Under the pieces are notes generated by a model. The model did no database searches. It was not told the DNA's origin and worked only from the letters and a program-made list of their open reading frames with translations. From CAYLJO01 sp964383905 (GTDB taxonomy: Bacteria; Acidobacteriota; Blastocatellia; Pyrinomonadales; Pyrinomonadaceae), in NCBI GenBank assembly GCA_964383905.1, contig CAYLJO010000154.1, positions 1-15,442 on the forward strand: a DNA stretch of 15,442 bases, written 5' to 3'. Made by a program: the position numbers and the translations under genes. This document shows, one piece after another, positions 7,854 to 14,207 of the stretch. The first letter of the stretch is position 1. Every line of letters begins with the position of its first letter.

Positions 7854-8579
7854 TCAGCCTTGTGAAGCCAGCAGCTCAGCCAAATGCAACACGCGCGCCT
7901 CTGATCCTTTGCGTGACAATCGCCCACCTATCTGCATCAGACAGCTTGCGTCGGCGGCGACCACGGCGGCGACGCCTGCGCGCTCAATCGCCTCGATCTT
8001 CTGGTCTAGGATCGCGACCGAAATCTCAGGATATTTGACGGAAAACGTCCCCCCGAATCCGCAACACGAATCTGCATGAGGCATCTCAATAAATGTCGCC
8101 CCCCGCACATTTCGGATTAACCGTCGCGGTTCGCTGTGGACCTTCAGATCGCGAAGCGCATGACACGCGTCATGCCACGTGACCCGTCCGTTGAAGTGCG
8201 CGCCAACATCTTCGATCTTTAACACGTTCACCAAAAACGATCCTAACTCGTAAGTGCGCTCTGCAATAGCACGCGCACGGGCGCGCCACTTTTGGTCATC
8301 GGCGAACAGCTCTTCAAAATGATGCACCATCGCCGTGCACGATCCTGACGGGCTCACGATCGCATCCGTCCTACCCTCTTCGAAAATCTCAATGAGCCTC
8401 TTCGCAAGCGCACGCGCTTCACTGCGGTATCCGGTGTTGAATGCCGGTTGTCCGCAACAGGTCTGGCGTGCGTCGAACTGGACCGTGCAGCCCGCGCGGC
8501 GCAGCACCTCAACGGAACTTGTGCCGACGGACGGCCACAATTGATCAACCAGGCAGGTAACGAATAGCGACACTCGCAT
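7854..8579 (-). CDS. lutA: Lactate utilization protein A (CCG-domain iron-sulfur/heterodisulfide-reductase-like)
   Basis: First subunit of the LutABC L-lactate oxidation complex. Length is 241 aa, as usual. It has two cysteine-rich CCG domains: CCGQPAFN starting at Cys41-Cys42 and CCGFGGTFS starting at Cys172-Cys173, plus further Cys at 9, 81 and 139 that fit cluster binding. The N-terminal MRVSLFVTCLVDQLWP matches the family and supports the start at 8579, although no clear Shine-Dalgarno precedes it. It follows the SDR gene after a 61-base spacer and precedes lutB by 28 bases, in the canonical A-B-C order. In the cluster it would remove L-lactate released by sugar-acid cleavage; free-lactate growth is the alternative role. 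Confidence 0.93.
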   Translation of the reverse strand: MRVSLFVTCLVDQLWPSVGTSSVEVLRRAGCTVQFDARQTCCGQPAFNTGYRSEARALAKRLIEIFEEGRTDAIVSPSGSCTAMVHHFEELFADDQKWRARARAIAERTYELGSFLVNVLKIEDVGAHFNGRVTWHDACHALRDLKVHSEPRRLIRNVRGATFIEMPHADSCCGFGGTFSVKYPEISVAILDQKIEAIERAGVAAVVAADASCLMQIGGRLSRKGSEARVLHLAELLASQG

Positions 8580-8640
8580 TGGTTCTATGGTGTGGCTGGA
8601 TGTTAAACCATCGTCTGACTTCCCTCTTTACAGAACAGAA

Positions 8641-9459
8641 CTATTTTGAACTGGCGAATTGACTCGCCTTACCAAGGCCTTCACTGCCCAGCCCCTGATA
8701 TCCGCCGTCAATAGGTAGATCTGCCGCAGTAATAAAGGAGGCATCATCGCTCAAGAGGAAGAGGATCGGGCCGGCACACTCCACCGGATCGCCGCATCGC
8801 TCCAGCATATGGAATTGCCCCCAAATTGGCTCCCATTTGGCACGATCCCCGCCCGCCGCCTTATCAACCTCTTTTGTCCATATCCAGCCGGGGCTCACAC
8901 TGTTGACTCTGATCCCGTAGGGGGCCATGTCCAAAGCCATACATTTAGTCAGGGTATGGACGGCGCCTTTGGCGGCATTATAGGTCCAGCGGTTTGGCTG
9001 GGCGATGAACGCGGAGATACTGGACAGGTTGACGATCGCGCCACCACCCTGCTGCCTCATTGGCTCAGCCACGAGCTGAGCCATCACCCCGAAAGCTTGT
9101 GGTCCGACCCTAAAAACCCGCTCCCAATCCTCGCGCGTGACGTCAAGTCCTTTCGCGATGAAGGAAAAGGCATTATTGACGAGAAAATTGATTTTGCCCA
9201 ACTTCTTCAATGTCTGGTCGACCACTCGACGGCAGAATTGCTCATCAGCCATGTCACCATGGCAGAACAACACTTCGTAGCCTGCGTCTAATAGCTGTTT
9301 TGCTATGTCAGATCCAGTGTCGCTAATATCAGAGAACGCAACCGCTGCTCCTTCTTTACAAAGTTCCTCAACGGTTGCCCGGCCGATACCTGAGGCCCCG
9401 CCAGTGACAATGGCCACTTTGTCTTTGAAACGCCCCTTGAGCGCCGTCCTCTCTTTCAT
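8641..9459 (-). CDS. SDR-family NAD(P)-dependent oxidoreductase, probably sugar or sugar-acid dehydrogenase
   Basis: Classical short-chain dehydrogenase of 272 aa with a C-terminal tail beyond the usual 250. The Rossmann motif TGGASGIG is at 19-26, Asp44 at the end of the second strand suggests NAD+ preference, and NNA is at 95-97. The catalytic residues Ser147, Tyr160 and Lys164 (YNAAK) are intact. PGWIWTKEV (190-198) is in the substrate-loop region, where a small residue or Thr would be more usual. The start at 9459 has AAGAAGG about 8 bases upstream. It sits 43 bases after the transporter gene and 61 bases before lutA. In known diketo-acid sugar pathways an SDR oxidises either the deoxy sugar or the 2-keto-3-deoxy acid; either would suit this place. 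The substrate cannot be read from sequence. Confidence 0.9.
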   Translation of the reverse strand: MKERTALKGRFKDKVAIVTGGASGIGRATVEELCKEGAAVAFSDISDTGSDIAKQLLDAGYEVLFCHGDMADEQFCRRVVDQTLKKLGKINFLVNNAFSFIAKGLDVTREDWERVFRVGPQAFGVMAQLVAEPMRQQGGGAIVNLSSISAFIAQPNRWTYNAAKGAVHTLTKCMALDMAPYGIRVNSVSPGWIWTKEVDKAAGGDRAKWEPIWGQFHMLERCGDPVECAGPILFLLSDDASFITAADLPIDGGYQGLGSEGLGKASQFASSK

Positions 9460-9502
9460 AATTAAACCCTTCTTAGCATTTAATGTCTGACATGGGATTT
9501 CT

Positions 9503-10549
9503 CTAGGATATCAGTTGATTGGAGTAGGCCAAGGTGGCAATGGCAAGTAATAACAAAAAGACCCCCAGAACCATCACCGCCTTTGGTTTAGAGCCCGTAT
9601 GCGCCCATTCGCCGGTTAAAACACCCAGCAGATTTCCTGTCAGGATTGAACTGATTAACATGACGGGAAAACCCAGGAAGGCTCCAAATTGACCCACGCG
9701 TGTAGCGCCCATTCCGTATACCACTATCCCGCCGGCCCAGAGCGCGCCCATCAAAACTGCGCCGGCCCAATAAAAGCCTGTCCCTGATTGAAGATAATTT
9801 TTTGAAGTCCCACGCCGGCGCATGAGGAGAGCACAGTACGCGACGTTCACAAGATAGTTTGAGGTAAACACCAGCGCCCAGGTCGCATTATTAGCGTTGG
9901 CTGAATCAGCTCCCTGCTTAATTGCCACGTCCGTGATTCCCTTTCCGAAGATCAATCCAAAATTCACCAGAGCAGACAACAAACCCGCCGCGATACAATA
10001 GGCGAGTCCAAGTTTAAAGGAACCTTTCCGAGGCTGCGGCGCGCTCTCAGTGGGATCCGGCTTGACTGTGCTTGATTCCTTCAGCTGCCCTGCCATGGCG
10101 CAGGTGGATACCCCAATGATCATCAGCGCGATGCCTCCCATAAGCACGAGGCCGGCGGGTCGGGTGAGTTGTTCCGGATGCTCCATCGTCAACGGAATGA
10201 TGGAGCCTCCGATAGCAATCAACCCCATGATCAGGGAAAGCCCTAATGATAGCCCCAAGGAATTGAGCCCCAACCCGAAAAAGATCCCACCCGCGCCCCA
10301 TCCCGCTCCAAAGAGCAAAGCAGCCATGAGAGATGATCCGGAAGCAGTACTGTAGACATTGAGTAGATTTGGAACGGTGAGAAATGCCAGCGGCCAGGGG
10401 ATCAGTAGAAGCGCCATCAGAGAACCCGCGCCCCAAATATTTTCCCACTCCCACTTGGGTGTAAATTTTAGCGGGAGCGAAAAACTACCTTCCATGATCC
10501 CACCTCCTATAATTAAGAGGAGGCCTGCCAGAAAAGAGGTTCCTTCCAT
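9503..10549 (-). CDS. RhaT-family (DMT superfamily) sugar-proton symporter
   Basis: Inner-membrane carrier resembling L-rhamnose-H+ symporters. Length is 348 aa with about ten hydrophobic segments; the first covers roughly 6-25 and the last lies at the extreme C-terminus. The pattern after helix 1, SLPLKFTPKWEWENIW, parallels the APFKKVKKWSWETMW region of E. coli RhaT, and the LIPWPLAFLTVPN and FGAGWGAGGIFFGLGLNSLG stretches also line up. I use ATG 10549, with AAGG 8 bases upstream; a TTG directly before it is an alternative. An internal ATG (residue 19) has a near-perfect GGAGGTGGG six bases upstream, but starting there would remove helix 1. Substrate is probably a deoxy sugar, hexose or sugar acid; rhamnose itself is not proven. 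Confidence 0.87.
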   Translation of the reverse strand: MEGTSFLAGLLLIIGGGIMEGSFSLPLKFTPKWEWENIWGAGSLMALLLIPWPLAFLTVPNLLNVYSTASGSSLMAALLFGAGWGAGGIFFGLGLNSLGLSLGLSLIMGLIAIGGSIIPLTMEHPEQLTRPAGLVLMGGIALMIIGVSTCAMAGQLKESSTVKPDPTESAPQPRKGSFKLGLAYCIAAGLLSALVNFGLIFGKGITDVAIKQGADSANANNATWALVFTSNYLVNVAYCALLMRRRGTSKNYLQSGTGFYWAGAVLMGALWAGGIVVYGMGATRVGQFGAFLGFPVMLISSILTGNLLGVLTGEWAHTGSKPKAVMVLGVFLLLLAIATLAYSNQLIS

Positions 10550-10569
10550 CAACCCTGCCTTAATTGGTC

Positions 10570-10638
10570 GAGTATTGAGGATTAACCGGACCAGGTCTCG
10601 TCCAATACTCTAAGCAGGATGTCCTTGTTTGACATCCT
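10570..10638. repeat. Two inverted repeats between the MBL-fold and transporter genes
   Basis: GAGTATTG (10570-10577) and CAATACTC (10603-10610) form a perfect 8-bp inverted repeat with a 25-base interior. AGGATGTC (10616-10623) and GACATCCT (10631-10638) form a second perfect 8-bp stem with a 7-base loop. Both lie in the 135-base spacer upstream of the transporter. They could form transcript structures that set expression of the downstream genes, or bind a regulator. Neither is followed by a U-tract. Confidence 0.5.
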
Positions 10639-10684
10639 CTCGCTCCGCTCAAAGTTATGATCTTATTGAGCTCCCATCTGATTT

Positions 10685-11452
10685 TTATCGCCTCTGTTTT
10701 AATCGATCCGGAACCAGCGGATCATACAGTGGGAGCAGTATATTCGCCTCCGCCCTGATCCGCGCGTACGCCCTCATACACTCTTCCAAGCTCTCCATGA
10801 TTCCGAGGGGGATCCTTTCCTCAATGTTCTTGTATTTAAAGAAACAGTCCGAGACAATCAGTTTCCCCCCGGGCGTATCAATCGAGTAGGCCATCGAAGA
10901 ACGATGGTGGACGCCTGTCCAGAATGCTCTTATGCCTGGTAAGATTTCGTCCTCATCGTCGAGCAGTCGCAGTTTTTCCGGGGCCTCGATATCTAGGTAG
11001 TAGAGAACGTCGTCGGGGATGCGCAGCTTTCTTGGAATGTGCATTTCATACTTCGGGGCGTGGAAATCATCAATCCATCCCCGTTTCGATATACATATTT
11101 GTGCATTCTTGAATAGAGGTATGTTCCCTGTTGCGTAAGCTTGCAGAGGTGTGATCAAGATATAATCAACTTCAGGTGGATTGATACCAATGCTTGATAG
11201 CGCTTGCGCGGGCCGTTCACTTTCCCGTCTGATCATCTGAGACCTTTCGTTAATGGCCTCTTTCCAGACCTTATTGAGGGCTGTCAGATCCTCGGGCGGA
11301 CCGGTGTTGATAATGAGGGTTTTACCACCGCCGCGGATCACTACCATCCAAAAATGCAATGCCTCCCAGGTCTCCCATGCACTCATCCAGTAGACTTCTG
11401 GGCCAGGAACTTCACACTGCCCCATCTTTAGCACCTCAATCTCATATTTCAT
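10685..11452 (-). CDS. Metallo-beta-lactamase-fold protein lacking most metal ligands
   Basis: Length is 255 aa. The overall order is that of lactonase-type MBL proteins: a strand with LIINTGPP (47-53), YILITPLQAYATGN (97-110) where THxHxDHxGN is expected, GVHHRSS (180-186) where GHTPG is expected, GGKLIVSD (195-202), and LLPLYDP (239-245) where the final His normally sits. The first four ligands read Pro102, Gln104, Tyr106 and Ala107, and the last is Tyr243. Only His182 and Asp202 remain. It is thus probably metal-free: a binding protein, a pseudoenzyme, or an enzyme with changed chemistry. The start at 11452 has AAGGAG 6 bases upstream. The reading frame is intact and internally consistent, so it does not look like a decaying gene. 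It lies between the zinc dehydrogenase and the transporter. Confidence 0.82.
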   Translation of the reverse strand: MKYEIEVLKMGQCEVPGPEVYWMSAWETWEALHFWMVVIRGGGKTLIINTGPPEDLTALNKVWKEAINERSQMIRRESERPAQALSSIGINPPEVDYILITPLQAYATGNIPLFKNAQICISKRGWIDDFHAPKYEMHIPRKLRIPDDVLYYLDIEAPEKLRLLDDEDEILPGIRAFWTGVHHRSSMAYSIDTPGGKLIVSDCFFKYKNIEERIPLGIMESLEECMRAYARIRAEANILLPLYDPLVPDRLKQRR

Positions 11453-11769
11453 AGATGCTCCTTTCAGCGCTACACACGTTGATGTATAGTCCAAGCACCA
11501 CGGGTTATTCTCGAAGGATCAACGATACCCAAAAGCGCCTGGTAAAGGTAATTCCGTACTTCCGGCAGATAGGTATTAATAAACTGTGATCCTATCAGGA
11601 ATTGGAGTCTTCAAGAGACGACCTGCTGCCTCCTGGCCAAGCAGGCATGCGCAAAAAGTGAAGGGTTGCAGGCGTCAGTTCCTGAGTTCCTGCGCATGGT
11701 GTCCTTCGACCGGAAACCCGCACAACGGGTAATTAATAGTGTTAGTCTGTACCCAACACATCGCCTCTA
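11453..11769. other. Structured spacer between zinc dehydrogenase and MBL-fold genes
   Basis: This 317-base gap has no convincing gene. It holds several repeats. CATGCGCA (11646-11653) and TGCGCATG (11691-11698) form a perfect 8-bp inverted repeat. TGCCTCCT/AGCAGGCA (11627-11647) pairs with one mismatch around GGCCA. AGTTCCTG is tandemly duplicated at 11677-11692. GATAGG/CCTATC lies at 11568-11596, and a short ACCCG/CGGGT hairpin near 11718-11732 may mark the dehydrogenase mRNA end. An internal promoter for the MBL-fold gene is plausible, but I found no strong -35/-10 pair. Confidence 0.5.
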
Positions 11770-12816
11770 TCATGAGACTTGAACAACGCCTTTAACGTTG
11801 TCGCCAGCCCCCTCCAGCATTTGCTCAAAGGCAGTGACACCTTGCTTAAAAGGAAAGATTTTCACCCAGCTCTCCACGTCAACTGAGCCAGAAGAGAGGA
11901 GGTCGATAGCTTCTTTCAGTCCATCCAGGCTCGCCGAATAAGAACCCATGATCGTCTTCTGATGCAAGGTGATGTCATAGGTATCAAAGGTTAATGAGTT
12001 ACCATGTAAACCAAGCCAGACGGCGGCCCCTCCGGCAGAAAGGGCCTCTAGTGACTGCCGCTTTGTGGCACCGCTTCCGACAGCGTCTATTACCAAATCA
12101 GCCCCATATTCCCCCCAAAATCCCTTTAGCTTCGCATGTAAATCCTCTATTTTGGGATTGATTATAAGTTCAGCGCCAAGCTTTTTAGCCACCTCCAAAC
12201 GCTCTGGTACTAGGTCGGCAACAGCTACCCTTGAATCGCACATTACACGGGCTGCTTGTAAACACATCAAGCCGATAGGTCCAGCACCTATGACAAGTAC
12301 CCGCTCTTTCGGCCGGGATCGATCCGCCCATATAACATTCACACCATTGGCCAAGGGCTCTGCTAAAGCTGCGGCATTACTACTGACGGCGGGGGGCCAA
12401 GGGAGGAGTACTCTGGCTGGAACAGCGACGTACTCCGCGTAAGCCCCCATGCGATCCATTCCAAAGACTTGCCGATTAATGCAGAGATTGGTTTCACCAC
12501 GGGCACAGTAGGCACATTGGTTACAATGTATCACTGCATGGGAGATCACCGGTTCCTCTTTCTCCCAGTTTTTTACTTCCGCGCCGACCTCTTCAATCAG
12601 CCCGCAAAATTCATGGCCCATTACGAGAGGCGGTTTCCGGCGCTCGCTGTGGCTCCGAAAGGTATCCAACTCAGAGCCACAAATCCCATACGCTGAAACC
12701 CGAACCAGCACTTCGTCGGGTCTTATACCGGGCTTCGGCAAGTCGGAGAGTTCGAGTTTATCCCAGTCAGAGTAGAGAACTGCTTTCATGCGATCTGTCG
12801 GCGGACTGATTTTCAT
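11770..12816 (-). CDS. Zinc-dependent medium-chain alcohol/polyol dehydrogenase
   Basis: Member of the medium-chain dehydrogenase family (sorbitol/threonine dehydrogenase type), 348 aa. Catalytic zinc ligands Cys46 (GICGSEL), His68-Glu69 (GHEFCG) and Glu153 are present. The structural zinc lobe has Cys98, Cys101, Cys104 and Cys112. The nucleotide-binding GAGPIG is at 177-182, with Asp201 at the end of the next strand favouring NAD+. The usual GDRV before the zinc lobe reads KEEPV, a mild oddity. I chose ATG 12816 because AAGGTG lies 4 bases upstream and homologous sequence begins there; the frame is open 44 codons further with non-protein-like content. It follows the D-2-hydroxyacid dehydrogenase after a 248-base spacer. 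The likely substrate is a sugar, polyol or sugar acid hydroxyl; the exact one is unknown. Confidence 0.92.
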   Translation of the reverse strand: MKISPPTDRMKAVLYSDWDKLELSDLPKPGIRPDEVLVRVSAYGICGSELDTFRSHSERRKPPLVMGHEFCGLIEEVGAEVKNWEKEEPVISHAVIHCNQCAYCARGETNLCINRQVFGMDRMGAYAEYVAVPARVLLPWPPAVSSNAAALAEPLANGVNVIWADRSRPKERVLVIGAGPIGLMCLQAARVMCDSRVAVADLVPERLEVAKKLGAELIINPKIEDLHAKLKGFWGEYGADLVIDAVGSGATKRQSLEALSAGGAAVWLGLHGNSLTFDTYDITLHQKTIMGSYSASLDGLKEAIDLLSSGSVDVESWVKIFPFKQGVTAFEQMLEGAGDNVKGVVQVS

Positions 12817-13064
12817 ACTCACCTTTCTCCCACTACCCTGTGTGGCCGCATAAGTACCGTGGCCGAATAACTTTAAACCATCAGTTCGAGCATGAGAGCT
12901 GGTTTTCCCCTTTTGTTTGCTGGGTTCCTGATCCCCTGACTTAACCAATAGTTAAAGCTAATTTTGTTCGAGACCTTACATCAAATTTTTCACTCTGTTG
13001 TTACTCGAACGTAGTGACCTTGGCGGAAGGATTAGCAAACAATGAGCAACTCGCCGGTGCCTGC
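12817..13064. other. Spacer upstream of the zinc dehydrogenase
   Basis: A 248-base, AT-rich gap without a credible gene. It contains a 7-bp inverted repeat GTTCGAG (12966-12972)/CTCGAAC (13004-13010) with a 31-base interior. It may hold an internal promoter or an mRNA processing site. I see no match to the GGTC-N-GACC element found upstream of the cluster. Confidence 0.4.
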
Positions 13065-14027
13065 TCATGATGGAAATTCTCCGCTGACCTGGGATTTGGC
13101 TTGGGCTAGGTAGTCGATAAGATTTAACACCGGCTTTCTCTGCAGCCTCTCGAATGACTCTAACGAACACCAAGCGACATGGGGCGTCAATACCACATTA
13201 TCGAACGAAAACAGGGGGTGCTCTCTTCCTAAGGGCTCTTCTTCGAACACATCCAGGGCAGCGGCTCCAAGCAAGCCCTCTTTCAATGCTGCCACGATAT
13301 CTTCCGTCTTTACTAAGGCTCCACGTGACGTATTAATGAGGCCAGCGCCTCTCTTAAAAACCTTCAGGCGTTCGCTATCAATGATGTGAAATGTGTCTGT
13401 GGTCAAAGGACAATGAAGCGAAACATAGTCGGATCTCTGTAGAAGCTGATCAAGATCATCAATTACCTCGACTCCCGCCACACCCTCTTTATTAGCATAT
13501 GGATCATAAGCTATTACTGTCATGCCAAAGCAGAGCGCTCTTTTCGCCACAAGTCTTCCAACATTTCCAAAACCAATAATTCCTAGAACACTATTGTTAA
13601 GCGCCCTTATGTGATCTCCAGGAGGCCCGCCCCACCTCCCGTTTCGAATTGATCGGTCAAATTGCAAGATTTTTCGGTTAATTGTCAGAAGGAGAGTTAA
13701 GGCGTGATCAGCAACTTCATTCCAGCAGTAGTCCGGCAGTCTGAGAACTTCGATTCCCTGCTCACTTGCAGCGGCGGTATCGACATTGTCGAGCCCGATG
13801 CCGTAACGGCTGATCACCTTACAGCGATCCATAGATTGGATCAACCGCCTCGTAATCGGGGCGAACTGTACGAGGACGCCCTCGGCGTCTTTCACGGCTT
13901 GCGCCAGATCTTCTTCCTCGCGGGTATCGGCAAAAATGAGGTCGAAGCCGGCTGCTTCACACGTCTCCCTCGCGTATTCTGCCCCGCCCAGGATATTCAA
14001 ATCTGTAAGCACAATTTTTCGGCTCAT
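13065..14027 (-). CDS. D-isomer-specific 2-hydroxyacid dehydrogenase (D-3-phosphoglycerate dehydrogenase/CtBP-like)
   Basis: NAD-dependent reduction of a 2-keto acid to a D-2-hydroxyacid, or the reverse; 320 aa, one-domain-pair form without an ACT domain. Substrate loop SRYGIGLDNVD is at 73-83, the Rossmann motif GFGNVG at 152-157 and Asp175 after the next strand (NAD type). The catalytic residues Arg235 (NTSRGALV), Glu264 (DVFEEEP) and His283 (TPHVAW) are intact. PDYCWNEVADHAL (98-110) resembles bacterial proteins annotated as C-terminal-binding-protein-like dehydrogenases. The start at 14027 has GAGAGGT about 4 bases upstream. It is the first gene after the divergent, apparently regulated promoter. 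Substrate candidates are glyoxylate, hydroxypyruvate or a sugar-derived keto acid; serine biosynthesis is less likely in this context. Confidence 0.9.
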   Translation of the reverse strand: MSRKIVLTDLNILGGAEYARETCEAAGFDLIFADTREEEDLAQAVKDAEGVLVQFAPITRRLIQSMDRCKVISRYGIGLDNVDTAAASEQGIEVLRLPDYCWNEVADHALTLLLTINRKILQFDRSIRNGRWGGPPGDHIRALNNSVLGIIGFGNVGRLVAKRALCFGMTVIAYDPYANKEGVAGVEVIDDLDQLLQRSDYVSLHCPLTTDTFHIIDSERLKVFKRGAGLINTSRGALVKTEDIVAALKEGLLGAAALDVFEEEPLGREHPLFSFDNVVLTPHVAWCSLESFERLQRKPVLNLIDYLAQAKSQVSGEFPS

Positions 14028-14046
14028 TTTTACCTCTCGGGATATG

Positions 14047-14076
14047 ATGATAATCTGAAGGTCAGACCACTGTCAA
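14047..14076 (-). promoter_or_regulatory. Sigma70-type promoter of the catabolic cluster
   Basis: On the minus strand a perfect -35 TTGACA (complement of 14071-14076) is followed after 18 bases by TATCAT (complement of 14047-14052, 5/6 to TATAAT). The predicted start is near 14040, giving a short leader that still includes the Shine-Dalgarno of the gene at 14027. This is the best promoter I can see in the window. Confidence 0.68.
14060..14068. promoter_or_regulatory. Putative FadR-type GntR operator
   Basis: GGTC-A-GACC is a perfect palindrome about one central base and matches the core recognised by FadR-subfamily regulators (TGGTC-N-GACC type). It lies wholly inside the spacer between the -35 and -10 boxes of the minus-strand promoter, and next to the gene of a FadR-type regulator. 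Binding would block RNA polymerase. The sequence is seen; regulator binding is inferred. Confidence 0.6.
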
Positions 14077-14169
14077 GGGAAAATTCTGGCGGAAAAAATC
14101 ATCCGAGATTGCACTGAATCAGAAAAATGGAACCTTACTGCCGGATCCCACTGATCACCCCTTTAAACG

Positions 14170-14207
14170 TTGATTTGGGCTATCAAGTAGAGTAGATTTC
14201 TAGAAAT
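14170..14207 (+). promoter_or_regulatory. Possible promoter of the GntR regulator and palindrome at its start codon
   Basis: TTGATT (14170-14175) and TAGATT (14193-14198) are separated by 17 bases; each matches the consensus at four of six positions. Transcription would start at or next to the ATG at 14206, so the message could be leaderless. That fits the lack of a clear Shine-Dalgarno. A perfect 12-bp palindrome ATTTCTAGAAAT (14196-14207) overlaps the -10 box and the start codon and could be an autoregulatory site. Confidence 0.38.

Noticed and set aside
7844..7856. Slippage at the G9 tract fusing LutA to LutB
   Set aside because: The lutA stop codon lies before the tract in the direction of transcription, so slippage there cannot create a fusion.
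7826..7927. N-terminal extension of lutB to 7927
   Set aside because: It overlaps the lutA 3' end and the G9 tract and has no family similarity; MNRLTSETF is the family-like start.
7352..8038. 228-codon open frame on the plus strand
   Set aside because: Antisense to lutB and lutA and crosses their junction; no recognisable domain.
8809..9291. 160-codon open frame on the plus strand
   Set aside because: Antisense to the SDR gene, whose catalytic motifs are intact.
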